NCBI GenBank assembly: GCA_011033025.1
Contig: WFMF01000318.1
Location: 62,001 to 126,000 of the forward strand
DNA length: 64,000 bases
Source of the DNA: Beroe forskalii
Taxonomy: Eukaryota; Ctenophora; Nuda; Beroida; Beroidae
Reading direction: 5' to 3'
This document shows positions 12,387 to 23,700 of the stretch, piece by piece (position 1 is the first letter of the stretch; every line of letters starts with the position of its first letter). A model generated the notes under the pieces. That model did not search any database. It was given only the letters and a program-made list of their open reading frames with translations, and was not told the DNA's origin. Position numbers and translations under genes: made by a program.

Positions 12387-13835
12387 ATGTTGAGAAAAAG
12401 CATTAATTCATCATCAAGAGTGTTGCTAACTTGTACCAGGGCAATGGCAACTAGATCAGAATCTGACAGTTTTGGTCCTATTGATGTACCAGCTGAAAAA
12501 TATTATGGAGCTCAGACAGCTCGATCTGTTATGAATTTCAAAATAGGTGGTCCATCTGAAAGGATGCCCATCCCATTGATACGAGCATTTGGACACTTGA
12601 AGCAAGCATGTGCAATTGTCAACATGAAATATGGATTAGATAAAACTGTTGGTGACTCCATAGTTTCAGCAACTGATGAGCTTATCAAGGGTGACTTGGA
12701 CGATCATTTTCCTCTTGTAATTTGGCAAACAGGTTCTGGAACTCAGAGTAACATGAATGTCAATGAAGTTATTTCCAACAGGGCTATCGAATTACTTGGT
12801 GGAGAAATTGGTAGCAAATCACCAGTTCATCCCAATGATCATGTGAATAAAGGGCAAAGTTCCAATGATACATTTCCAACTGCAATGCACATAGCTGTTG
12901 CCCAAGAAGTCAATACATGTTTGTTACCTGGTTTGGTTCTCTTGCACAGTGCTCTTAAAAAGAAGTCTGAAGAATTTGCTGACATCATAAAAATTGGCAG
13001 AACACACACCCAAGATGCTACTCCTCTGACATTGGGCCAGGAGTTCAGTGGTTATGTAACTCAAATAGAAAATGGTATTCATCGTGTGAATGCAGCATTA
13101 CCAAGAGTTTACCAACTAGCAATTGGTGGCACTGCTGTTGGTACAGGGCTTAACACCTACAAAGGCTATTCAGAAGATGTGGCAGCTGTACTCACAGAGA
13201 AGACAGAACTTCCTTTCGTTTCAGCACCAAACAAATTTGAAGCACTGGCAGCCCATGATGCCATGGTTGAGATGTCTGGAGCCCTCAATGTTATAGCCTG
13301 CAGTATTATGAAAATTGCCAATGACATTCGGTTTTTGGGGTCTGGTCCCCGTTGTGGTCTGGGTGAATTATCACTTCCTGAAAATGAGCCTGGCAGCAGC
13401 ATTATGCCTGGGAAAGTAAACCCCACTCAGTGTGAAGCAATTACTATGGTTGCAGCTCAGGTCATGGGAAATCATGTTGCAGTCACTGTTGGAGGCAGCA
13501 ATGGCCATTTTGAGCTGAATGTTTTCAAGCCAATGATGGTTGCAAATGTACTCAGGTCAGCCAAGCTTATTGGGGATGCATGTGTTAGCTTCACCAAAAA
13601 CTGTGTCGATGGCATTGTTGCTAATAGAGAAACGATTGATCAGCTCCTCAATGAATCATTGATGTTGGTTACAGCTCTTAACCCTCATATAGGATATGAT
13701 AATGCTGCTAAGATCGCTAAAAAAGCTCACAAGGATGGAACAACACTTTTGCAATCAGCTCTGGAACTTGGTCTTTTGACTGAAGAACAGTTCAAAGAAT
13801 GGGTCAAGCCGAACGAAATGCTTGGACCTAAATAA
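12387..13835 (+). CDS. FH: Fumarate hydratase, class II, uninterrupted
   Basis: Interconverts fumarate and L-malate in the TCA cycle; cytosolic forms also act in the DNA damage response. The 482-aa frame is full length, with no introns in the coding region. The class II active-site segments are visible: [19 protein letters not shown] about residues 117-135, [20 protein letters not shown] about 147-166 (catalytic His/Ser-Ser-Asn), and the mobile-loop signature [15 protein letters not shown] about 335-349. Residues 1-20 are basic and hydroxylated, like a mitochondrial presequence. A second Met begins [15 protein letters not shown], a plausible start for a cytosolic form. A CAG acceptor-like site ends 3 nt before the ATG. 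An AATAAA occurs about 390 nt downstream, near 14225. Confidence 0.97.
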   Translation: MLRKSINSSSRVLLTCTRAMATRSESDSFGPIDVPAEKYYGAQTARSVMNFKIGGPSERMPIPLIRAFGHLKQACAIVNMKYGLDKTVGDSIVSATDELIKGDLDDHFPLVIWQTGSGTQSNMNVNEVISNRAIELLGGEIGSKSPVHPNDHVNKGQSSNDTFPTAMHIAVAQEVNTCLLPGLVLLHSALKKKSEEFADIIKIGRTHTQDATPLTLGQEFSGYVTQIENGIHRVNAALPRVYQLAIGGTAVGTGLNTYKGYSEDVAAVLTEKTELPFVSAPNKFEALAAHDAMVEMSGALNVIACSIMKIANDIRFLGSGPRCGLGELSLPENEPGSSIMPGKVNPTQCEAITMVAAQVMGNHVAVTVGGSNGHFELNVFKPMMVANVLRSAKLIGDACVSFTKNCVDGIVANRETIDQLLNESLMLVTALNPHIGYDNAAKIAKKAHKDGTTLLQSALELGLLTEEQFKEWVKPNEMLGPK

Positions 13836-14431
13836 TGGACCTTCGAATTCTTAAACCTCATCCGGTTATTTAAAGTCCATTCTGTTAATTATGTTTTCTA
13901 CCTCATTACAGTATGTAGTTTCGTTTCTCTAGTAGTAATGGTTCTTGTAGTCAGTGCCATCTCATAGTCGTGAGTTTATCACTGTTACTATACATCGAAT
14001 GAGTACTGTTTAGTATTTACTATGCTAATGTATGAGCATGAAATTGTTTGCATTCTATTTCAAATTTCTTGATTCATGACTGAGTATAAAGTATGTATTT
14101 CATTTTTGATTAATTGGTGACCTTTCGTTTTCCACAATACTACAATAGACAAATAGAATTCATGAACTCATGAGATTACTGAGTTGTTAGTAATTGTAAA
14201 TTTGTAGGTTTAGCGTTCTTGAAAATAAAATAATGCTTCTATGCTGTGTAATTAGTTGCACTGAAGTGTTAGCTTATAAAAATAGCATAATCCCATCAGA
14301 AAGGTAGTTTATTTATTACATATATACAAACTACACTGTTGTATACTTTTCATGTCCAATTGATCATTTACAGCTTTCAAACCAGTTGATACTGCAACTA
14401 ATTGTTTTAACATTGGCATTTTTTAAGGTTG

Positions 14432-15073
14432 ATGGATTCGCTGAGGGATGACACTCAGCTACTCCTCCGAGAACTCTTCCAGAATGAATCAAGTGTCAGG
14501 TTGAAAATAGATGAAATAAGAAATGGTTCTGAGGGTGCACCATTGCAGCTTATTCAGCAGATACGATCAACGTTAAATGTTCTAAAAATCAAAATAAACG
14601 AACAACTTTCGAATGAAGCCCGAGATTTCCTTGAACAACAGCACAAACTCCATTCAGAAGAACTGACTGTCCTTCAACAGCAGCTTAGGAGTGCTCTCAA
14701 TGTGCAAAACGAATTGAAGGATAAAGAAATTCGGGAGGCTTTGTTATCTGGAAGTGACGTTCGGAAACGAGCTTCCAAGGATGTGACAAAAGTGGCTGAA
14801 GACATAACGAACAGGATGCAACGAAACACCGAAATGCTGGCATCCATGGTGCGCCAGCAGGAAGAAACAGTCAAATCTCTTGCCACTTCGTCCTCAGAAA
14901 TAAAGGAAGTTGATTCGGAATATCAGACGTTGTCTTCAGTTCTCGTTAGCTCTCATAGACTCGTAACGAAGTTTGGTAGACGAGCCATGACTGATACCAT
15001 TCTCACATATCTAGGCTTCTTTCTATTTCTTTGTACAGTGGTTTATGTGATACAAAAACGGATATTTTCTTAA
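14432..15073 (+). CDS. BNIP1: Sec20/BNIP1 SNARE protein, uninterrupted
   Basis: A Qb-type ER t-SNARE acting in Golgi-to-ER retrograde fusion with syntaxin-18, USE1 and SEC22B. The 213-aa protein is close to the family's 228 aa. The N-terminal two thirds are helical and Gln/Glu-rich. The conserved Sec20 core is at about 120-185 (ITNRMQRNTEMLASMVRQQE, then SLATSSSEI), followed by LVTKFGRRAMTD. The C-terminal tail anchor is TILTYLGFFLFLCTVVYVIQ with a basic end (KRIFS). TTTTTTAAG, a possible splice acceptor, ends 4 nt before this ATG; a TTG immediately upstream could not replace it in normal animal translation. It lies about 600 bp after the fumarase stop on the same strand, and like it has no intron in the coding region. 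Confidence 0.93.
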   Translation: MDSLRDDTQLLLRELFQNESSVRLKIDEIRNGSEGAPLQLIQQIRSTLNVLKIKINEQLSNEARDFLEQQHKLHSEELTVLQQQLRSALNVQNELKDKEIREALLSGSDVRKRASKDVTKVAEDITNRMQRNTEMLASMVRQQEETVKSLATSSSEIKEVDSEYQTLSSVLVSSHRLVTKFGRRAMTDTILTYLGFFLFLCTVVYVIQKRIFS

Positions 15074-15438
15074 TTTGAATTTATGTACTGCTTTCTAATT
15101 TCTAGATAGATAAAACTGTTCGTAATACTGTAATGCAAATGATCAAATTATTTGACTGCAGTATCACATAAGATCGGCTTTTATAGTTTTATTAAGGGAT
15201 CGTTCACATATTACGTAATCACCTAGGGGGAGGGGGGTGTTTTCAAATGATTACGTTTGATTACGGGGAGGGGGGATGGGGTTTGGTGATTGATTATGTA
15301 ATCAGAATATCCAATTTTTGGCTCAATTTTTGAAATTTTTCGCCACAAATTCTCGGTATTTTTAGCAAAATTTCCAGAAAACCAACTCAAAAGCACCATT
15401 TTTCAGCAACATTTTTAAAAACTTGCCTCAATAGTCAA

Positions 15439-15894
15439 TCTTCTTTAATTATAATTTGGTAAGTGTGTATGGATTTTGTGTCGGCGTGTGTGTGGATTAT
15501 TGTGTCGGCATCATAGATTAGAATGGGAAAACCGTGTGTATGGACACTGTGTCGGCGTGTGTGTGGATTTTGTGTCGGCGTGTGTATGGACCATTGTGTC
15601 GGCATCATAGATTAGAATGGGAAAACCGTGTGTATGGGCACTGTGTCGATGTGTGTATGGGTTTGTGTCGGCATGCATGTGCAGATAGTGCGAAATGCTT
15701 GCGTTGCTATGGTGATATGAGAAGGGTGTGAATTTCATTTCTTGCTTTGTTGGTTTTGTTACGCTACTCCCCTGAATAACTTTGGTTCTGATTCGGATTT
15801 TTCAATGTGGTAAAAAGTTTTTTCATTTATATGAACTTTATAGGACCGAAATTTGCGAGTGTAATGCTGCGCAGCAGCGCCGAACGGGCCTGCT
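15439..15894 (+). mobile_element. Non-autonomous Helitron, first copy (3' end damaged)
   Basis: Same sequence as the second copy: starts TCTTCTTTAATTATAATTTG, contains GTGTCGGCGTGTGTGTGG repeats, and ends with a GC hairpin. The terminal CTAG is lost and the sequence runs straight into a second copy of the upstream flank (AGCAAAATTTCCAGAAAACC), consistent with unequal recombination. Confidence 0.7.
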
Positions 15895-15963
15895 TAGCAA
15901 AATTTCCAGAAAACCAACTCAAAAGCACCATTTTTCAGCAACATTTTTAAAAACTTGCCTCAA

Positions 15964-16434
15964 TCTTTTAATTATAATTTGGTAAGATTGTATGGATTTT
16001 GTGTCGGCGTGTGTGTGGATTATTGTGTCGGCATCATAGATTAGAATGGGAAAACCGTGTGTATGGACACTGTGTCGGCGTGTGTGTGGATTTTGTGTCG
16101 GCGTGTGTATGGACCATTGTGTCGTCATCATAGATTAGAATGGGAAAACCGTGTGTATGGGCACTGTGTCGATGTGTGTATGGCTGTATGGATTTGTGTC
16201 GGCGTGCACGTGCAGATAGTGGGAAATGCTTGCGTTGCTATGGTTACATGAGAAGTGCGCGAATTTCATTTCTTGCCTTGCTGGTTTTGTTTCGCTATTT
16301 CCCTGAATAACTTTGGTTCTGATTCGAATTTTTCGATGTAGTTAAAAGTTTTTCATTAATTTGAACCGTATACTGTATAAGTTTTGAATTTTGCGGGTGT
16401 GATGCTGCGTAGCAGCCCCGAACGGGCCTGCTAG
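15964..16434 (+). mobile_element. Non-autonomous Helitron, intact ends (471 bp)
   Basis: Begins TC and ends CTAG with a preceding hairpin (CAGCCCCGAACGGGCCTG), inserted exactly between A and T. The empty target (CCTCAA|TATTTTCATAA) is preserved in a related element near 63925-63955 on the other strand. These are the defining features of Helitron ends. The interior has near-direct repeats of GTGTCGGCGTGTGTGTGG and no coding capacity. Short His/Thr-rich frames here are not genes. Confidence 0.85.
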
Positions 16435-16651
16435 TATTTTCATAAAGTTGAAACATAATCAATTTTAAAGTATTTACACTGTCCATTTTCTTCACTTTCT
16501 ACTCAAAAGGTGGGGGGGGGTTAAGCCATGATAACGTAATATTCTCCTTAAGAGAGGGGGGTTTGGCTTTGATTACGTTTGATTACGAGGGGGAGGGAGG
16601 GGGTTGAAAATGGCCAAAAATTGATTACGTAATAATATGTGAACCATCCCT

Positions 16652-17100
16652 AAAGATAAATTTTCTCACGTTCTATTGCTCTGTAATGTAGCCTAGATAT
16701 ATATTTGCTTTCAACTTTAGATAACTCTAGGTAATGATTTCGAGCAATTGTAAGATTGTAAAGAACCTTTCGATAACTGAAGTAGGTAGCTACTGTAAGT
16801 TATCATTGATTGTTTTAAACTTTTAAGTTTGGGATATTTTTAAATCAATATTTATTTCTGTTACAATACAATTTCATTCGGTTTCTGATTTCACAATTTC
16901 ACAATTTAAATTGGTCATCGTTACTGTTTTTGAAATTACAATTTTATTCGAAAAGGATTTAAATCAATCTCTGTAACAATCTCTTTAGGTATACCTATAA
17001 TTTTCGTTGCTTGATATAACTTTTCAGCTTTTTGAACACTGGTATTAACATTTCCTTAAAACCAATTAACAAGTATTTTATTGGTACTGTGTTAAAATAG
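16652..17100. other. No gene seen upstream of the WD40 gene
   Basis: AT-rich, no feature beyond simple T-rich runs; may hold the promoter of the plus-strand gene that follows. Confidence 0.3.
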
Positions 17101-17132
17101 AGTTCCAATTTAATACCCAATAAATCTGCAGC

Positions 17133-18429
17133 ATGCTGTCACTTAGCTTAGAAAACAGTGTGAAGTCTGAAAAACAAGTTTATTGCTGTGCACTCAACTC
17201 AGATGGATCCATAGCCGCAGGTATTTAACACACAGGTCATTGTTGTGAAATTCCCAACCCTGAACTCAGTTAGTGCTTACGAATTAGAAGAACCTTAGAA
17301 TAATAATATATCCGAAAAAAGATCAAAAAGAACAATTTGAAAAGAGACCTAATCTAGCTCAGCCTGGAAAAATATGACCATGTATCTTCTGAAAGATATG
17401 CTCCCCTCCTAGGCAGCTCGGACGGCAGCACCACACTGCTCAAAGCAGACGGCCAGAGGGTCCTGAAGTCTCACAAGTACCCGGTCACTGCAGTTTGCTT
17501 CACGGACAAGTTCCTGATCACTGCCAGCTCTGATCACAGTATCATCCTACACGATTATGTGACAGGTTAGTATTTGCCTTTAAATAATTTAATTTCGGCC
17601 ATATGGCCGATGGCCGTTTGTCTCCCCTATCGAAGTTGCGAGTTGGGTGATATTAGGCAGCCAGCTTCGTTCAACTTCATTCTATAACTTTTGCAGGAAT
17701 GTAGTTGTTCCTAACCAAGTCCAGGTGAAGTCTAAATGAGAAAGACTTTAAGACTGTACTTACTCCTAACCTTACCAATTTCAGGTGAGGTCCATGAGAA
17801 GCTGATGGTACACAAAGGGCCTGTGCGGTGTCTGTGTGTCAGCAGGGACGGGTCCCTTCTGGTGAGTGGGTCGAGTGATCAAACCATCTGCATCACCAAC
17901 ATCCTGGAAACTCCGAGTGCAGTGCTCCGACATCTCAAGCTGTCAGAGAGCGATTCAGGTACGAGTAAAGGTGTTGCACGGAGGAGTGAGGAGGGTTAGA
18001 GTAAATTAAACCCTGTTGTTCATCAAGTTTCTAATTCCGCAGACTGCATTCTTGATATTCTAGAATGTTAAAATTCTGGTTAAATATTGATTTTATTGAC
18101 TTCAATGAGAGTCGCCTGCTTTCTTGGTTTATTTACCTAGGCGAAAATGATCAAATTTCAAATTTTAGTAAGTACCAAGTAATCCCTATCTTAATTCCGA
18201 GACAAGTAATAACACTGATCTCTAATTCTCCCCTTCTCAGGAATGCTATCAGGAGTGTGTGTCAGTCCTGACAGTTCGGTGGTCGTCAGTACTGCCACCA
18301 GTGGTACCGTCTTCCTGCACGACATCAACAACCCCAAACCGAGACGGTGTCAGTATGACTGCCATGAGATGGGAGTTAATGGGTGCGATATGAGCTTGGT
18401 AGATGATAGGAACCTCCTCTGTACTGTAG
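17133..18429 (+). CDS. WD40-repeat protein, N-terminal four exons
   Basis: Exons 17133-17220, 17413-17565, 17785-17958 and 18241-18429; every junction is GT-AG and every intron splits the codon after its first base. The 201-residue product starts MLSLSLENSVKSEKQVYCCA and contains WD40-type blades: LNSDGSIAAGSSDGSTTLLK, VTAVCFTDKFLITASSDHSI, VRCLCVSRDGSLLVSGSSDQ, GVCVSPDSSVVVSTATSGTV. Each blade shows the GH-less but typical D/S-G-x-ITG/D pattern. The frame needs a further exon starting after 18429, which I could not find before the transposons and SANT gene downstream. It may be truncated. A CAG ends one base before the ATG. Function unknown; close to NACHT/WD or regulatory WD proteins at most by fold. 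Confidence 0.8.
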
Positions 18430-19150
18430 GTAATGAGCCTCTCACATTCATATTCATGTAGGTAATGAGCCAATCAGAGATGTCGCCACCTCTCAGATCG
18501 GTGTCTGAAATTTCCACAAAACCGTCATTTGAACGTGCGTGATTATGATTTATTAACAGTACATATCCAGGCACGTACAGGGGCAGTAGATGAATCCCCA
18601 AAATTGCCAACATTTGTAACAAAATGTGACAAAATTGAAATTCGTGTTTCTGGCCCATTTCTGGTGTTCTGATGGGTTTAGATGATCAAATACGGTAGTA
18701 GGAGGTCATTAGACACTGTCAGAGCCGTTTCAGAGTCGGTGATGACTCAGTGATGACATGATGACATCATGATGTCTCGAAAAAATTCTTTTCAAAAACT
18801 TCAAAATTTACTTCTGAAAAGTTGAAAACAAGAATGGTAAGAGAACTGTCGAAAAAGAATTTTGAAAATTGGTAAAGTAGACGAGATATGAGCATTTTTG
18901 TGTCATTTTGCAATTTTGGCCTTTTGTGTCATTTCTGGCCATGACTTCCATTTAAAATTTTTCAAAATATCAACGTCAGTTCTCTGCTCCTATGAGTTCT
19001 GCAGCACATAAGTGAATTTCAGACGGAAAGAAATTAAATTTCCTGAGTTATCGCATTTCTAGTGCAAAAAACTGTGTTACACTTTTATCGTAAATGTGCT
19101 AGTACTTTGTGCAAGTACGCGTTAGACACCCTAATTACCTTAAAATCAAA
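18430..19150. other. No coding exon seen after the WD40 gene
   Basis: Contains GATGACTCAGTGATGACATG-type short repeats near 18740-18775. None of the open frames here continues the WD40 fold. Confidence 0.35.
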
Positions 19151-19157
19151 GATAGTC

Positions 19158-19535
19158 CTAAGCCCGCATAGTATAGCGCGGCGCTTCCACGGAAGCGCGC
19201 CGCACGACGATAATAGGGTATACGTGTTTAGCAAAATCAAAGCATGAGCAGATGGAATTGAATTAGAAAAACAAAAGGCAGAATTCGTAAATCTGACAAT
19301 AACATGATAGTTGATACAAAGCAATTATATAATGAAATATAAAATATTTTTTTACATTGCTACAACTTCAATTCAATATTCATATATCAATATTTGTCGG
19401 CCTTTGAACTTGATAGACTCTCGTGATCTGACGAATTCAGCCGCAGCGGCTTTTGCGGACGCAGGCCGCTTCGTGGCTGGCGTCAGCGGGTCAGACTTGC
19501 CAGACGTTATCTGGCCCCCTTCGCCCGCGCCAGAC
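19158..19535. repeat. GC-rich interspersed repeat fragments
   Basis: 19158-19232 (CCTAAGCCCGCATAG... GCGCGGCGCTTCC ... ATACGTGTTTAGCAAAA) matches the block at 9811. 19440-19535 (GCCAGACGTTATCTGGCCCC, CTTCGCCCGCGCC) matches the second half of the same family. AT-rich sequence separates the two pieces. Confidence 0.6.
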
Positions 19536-19971
19536 AAAGCCCGACAAATCAATATGATCCATGAACTAAACTTCAAATCTAAATTAAATTCAACAACGTG
19601 TTTCAATAACATTAACAATAACATCACATCGCATAATTAATTGCATTGATCAGATCAATAAATCATGCCATAGAAATCATAATGATAATGGAATAAAAAG
19701 TTAGACTTAGAGTTAGAGTCATAAAAGAGCTACTCCCTATGAAATGCTTCCTTGATTAACAGTACTATTACAATCGGAAAAGGTTAGCTTGGCACGTTTA
19801 ATGAAATTACAAATCATAATTTATATTCACATTTTAAAACGGAATAATTTGATAGAACATTTTAAAAATTAAATATTATATCACATAGTATCAAAATGAA
19901 ATATTAATATATAGATAACACTAACAGGATCAGCAATGAGTAAAGTTGCCTGAACTTGCTGGAGCTTGATA

Positions 19972-20211
19972 AGGGATCGTTCACATGGACATATCACGTA
20001 TGCTTTCGTTTGATTACGGGGATGGGGTTTGGAGGTTGATTACGATCAATATATCCAATTTTCGACACAATTTTTGAAGCTTTTGCTCCAAATTCTCGAT
20101 ATTTTTTGGCAAAATTTCCAGAAAATCGACTCAAAAGCAAATTTTTCAAAACTTCCCTCAATATGGTTGAGAATTAACAAAAATTGGTTACGTAATATGT
20201 GAACGATCCCT
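19972..20211. mobile_element. 240-bp MITE, GGGATCGTTCAC family, TA target
   Basis: AGGGATCGTTCAC at the left and its exact complement at the right, flanked on both sides by TA (19970-19971 and 20212-20213). The interior is a compact version of the 15195 element (CAAAATTTCCAGAAAATCGA). A TA target suggests mobilisation by a mariner-like enzyme. Confidence 0.85.
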
Positions 20212-20235
20212 TATTCAGAAAGTTTATAATTAGGG

Positions 20236-20477
20236 TATCTCTCCCATATAAACGGCTCTGAGTGACGTCACAGATCTAAACGTCAATTTTTCTGTATCCT
20301 AAACCTCACCATTGCCCTTACCAAAACCCTAACCTTAATCCTAACCCTGAACCTAACAAATCCTGACCCTAATCAGAACCCTAACGCTTAAAGCGCTAGG
20401 TGCGCTTAATTATATTTTTCTGAGTGACGTCATTGTCATAGATAATGAAGGCTCCCGTTTACATGGGAGACGTACCA
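20236..20477. mobile_element. TIR element with telomere-like core
   Basis: Left end GGTATCTCTCCCATATAAAC and right end the complement of GGTACGTCTCCCATGTAAAC; both adjoin a GAGTGACGTCA word. Between them, about 20300-20390, is a run of degenerate CCTAAC/CCCTAA units. Short, non-coding. Confidence 0.6.
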
Positions 20478-20760
20478 TAATTAGGTTATCAATTTCGATT
20501 ATATTATGGCAATAAATTCCTTTTGAATCTATAACAATATACAACGATTCTTAATCTAATGCATCAAAATTTTAGTGTTATGTTAAAACATCCTCTGATA
20601 AATCTCCATTCTCCGTTTTATATGGTGACGAAATTCTAATAATGTTTTTCAAGCTTGCTGGAAATATTGAGATAAAAATTAATCTATGCAATCATAATAT
20701 ATTCGAAATTAAAGTTTGTGAATGTTGCGACGTTAGTAAATATAAAATATCGCATAATTC

Positions 20761-23700
20761 TTAGTTTTGCTCCGTAATCAGCCACTGCGTGCACAAGTCG
20801 GCAGCAGTCTTTGACTTGTCGAACTTGTAACGTCGAATGATCGTCGACCAGTCTGATCCGTAACGGCGGACGCCTCTCCGCAGCCGACGAATTTCCGCTT
20901 CACTCCACGTCGACTTATTGAACTTGGAGTCGGTGACGTATTTCTGAAATGTACAGTGTACACGGAAGTCGGAAATAATTTCAGTTTGCGCTTTATTTGC
21001 TTTTTAAAGGCAGCAGCTCATTGAGCTGTTGAGATTCTTTACGACTGTTAAGTCGCCTTTAGAACCCTTTGTAAAATAGTGAAATCCTTCAGTCGAAGTG
21101 CAGTGGCTCAGTGGGTTTAAACTTGATGGATTTCTCCCATCCCTGCGCGCAACACTCGGAGGTTTGCAGGTTTGGAGGGTCGCGGAAAACGTTGCGTGCG
21201 CGGCGGAGGGTAGGGTAACATCCTATAAGTTTAAACACCCACCTTGATGTGCCCGAACTTCCTGCGCAGCTCAGCGGAGGTCCTTGTGGGTTCGAACTCG
21301 AACCTGGCTAGGATGAGGGTCCACGTTCTACCGAACATCTGAACGCCCTTACACAAGTTGGCTATTTCTTGTTCCGAAAACGGCGTCTCCTGGGACAAAG
21401 GGACGAATTTAGAATCTGATATTGCAAGAAGGAGGAAATTGACTCGTTAATGACTTAATTAATCGATAATTAATGAGTAAAATGATGAAGTAAATACTTA
21501 TAAATAGTTCTATGTTGTAGCTTACTATTGTTTAAGATTTGGAATTTAGATAGTAGGTACAAACTGAATGATCCTTTCCTTATAAGGGATCTTTCACTTA
21601 TAACGTAATCAGTAATCACCTTAACTTGATTACGAGGGGGACTGGGGAGGGGGTTAAAATCGGCCAAAAATTGATTACGAAAATGTGAACGATCCCTTGG
21701 GCTTATTTGCTGTTCCTTGTTTGATGCGTCAACAACAGTTGACGCTACGTTATCAACAACGGAACCTTATTGACAACGGTACCTTATAAACAACGGTACT
21801 GTTTAAAACGGTACAAACAATGAAGCTGCAGATATAAGTTAGACATCAGCTGGCCTTTGCAATTAAATATATCGCACTATAACCAGTTATTTCGGTCGTT
21901 GACCCTGGAAGTACAAAAAAAGTATGAAGCGGGAATCAGGGATCGTCAATCGTGTTATCGAAAATTATCAAACTCGGCTTCAACTGATCATCGTGATTAT
22001 TTTCGATAGACTGCAATTTTCGACTCCTATTCGTTCGTTAATCCCTCACGCGCGCGTCGTCATTTTCCTGTCACAGAAAATATTTTTGAGGGACCTTTTT
22101 ACAACATTTATGCAGCGCGCGTTACGTTTTACTGCCGAATAAAGCAATAAGTGTGACCGCCCCAAGAACAGGGCAATGTTTATCTTATCACTCCTTTATT
22201 TGTAATCAATCCATGATTACAAAATGAGTCCTATCTCTATCCTTATCGGATTTAAATGAAATTTGTGCCCACCTTGGTGAACTAGGATCTGAGATTGTCA
22301 TTGAGAAATGCGCCGCGCACTAAGCACTTGTGAAGAAATTATTTGAGTTACGTGCAAAACAAGAAAAATATTCTGAAGGAGCAGTTTGAAATAAGGAAAA
22401 TCCCCATGGCAACATGGAGCCCCTATATCCCTGCCACATGCTCATTTCCAGTTGCCCGCTTTGCTATTTGCTTACAATTGATCAACTCTGCTAATCTTTC
22501 GAACGTTTTATTGAAAATGAAGGTGTCAAAGACTTTGAAGAAAGTGACGAAATGTTTCAGGAAGAAGAGGAGTGACAGGGTTTACGTATTCGATGAGGAG
22601 GTAGAAGCTTATAGGAGGTCCAGGTTCGCAAGATTCTACGGGGCGTTGGGGTTCATCCACGTTCCGCGGAGACAGAGGTAACAGCCGGAGGTGTGCAGTC
22701 AGGAGGTAAGGGGGTCTCCACTCCCACTCACCCCCCTCGCTGGGGAGGGAGAGGAGTGGGAGGTGGAGGGGGTGGAGTGTCTCACTCTCGAGGGGGACAT
22801 GCCACCCAGGACAGAGGAGGGGGAGCAGTGGGAGCCTCTCCCTGTCATCATAGCTTGGGAGTTCCCAGAAGAACAGATGCCTGTTTTTCTGGACTTCCAC
22901 TATCTTGACAGGGGCTACTAGTTAGGTTTATAGAGGCCATTTTCATTTGTTCTTAGGTTCATGTCAACTGACACATATTCAGATATTTATGACGACCATA
23001 CGGTCTGATGTCGTTTGAATTTGTTGAGGCGATTTGAACCTGATGACATGTCCTGTTATTATCCATATTATTTCACACTGTGCTAAGTTCAACGTGACTC
23101 GATCGAAATCCAAACATTTATGACGACCAAATGGTCTGATGTCGTTTGATTTTGTTCGGGGAACTTTGGACTTGTGTACATCATATTTTAAGGCATAGTT
23201 TACTTATCGTGTTTGGGTCAACTTAACTTGAACAAAATTCAAACATTTATGACGACCAATTGGTCTGATGTCGTTTGATTTTGTTCGAGAGAAATTAGAC
23301 CAGAAATTAAATGATGGGAAATCATGGAATTGATGAAATGAAAATATCTATTATCGCTAACCATACTTTGCAGCAAACAGGTAGATATTAACCATTTCAG
23401 GTTTCAGACGAGTTGCCCTTCACTATTATCATCAGGTAAAACAACTTTTCAATTTTGTTTTGCATTTCACTTTCAGCTCATTTTTCCTGACGTTTCTTTA
23501 TAGTCATGATTTGTTTGCAATTCAAGTTATTGATTTCGCCTCTGTTACATTTTAGTGCACTGTAATATTAGTTTGATTTATGACATAAATTCCATTTCAG
23601 GGGACAGGGGCCTATAATCTTTAGGCTTTCAACACAACACAACCAACCACACCAGGATGCCATTGCTGCAGCCATACTCAGATTTCACAGACAGATGACG

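Larger units (their letters stand above)
15195..16651. mobile_element. Large GGGATCGTTCAC-family TIR element carrying Helitron copies
   Basis: Left end AGGGATCGTTCACATATTAC, preceded by TA; right end is the complement of AGGGATGGTTCACATATTAT. Subterminal parts hold G-rich tracts and repeated TTTGATTACG words. The middle (15366-16434) is a direct duplication of [flank plus small Helitron]. The uninterrupted equivalent of its interior occurs, inverted, at 63890-64000 and 59810-59950. Confidence 0.85.

Noticed and set aside
13166..13426. Minus-strand frame within fumarase
   Set aside because: Shadow of the conserved coding strand.
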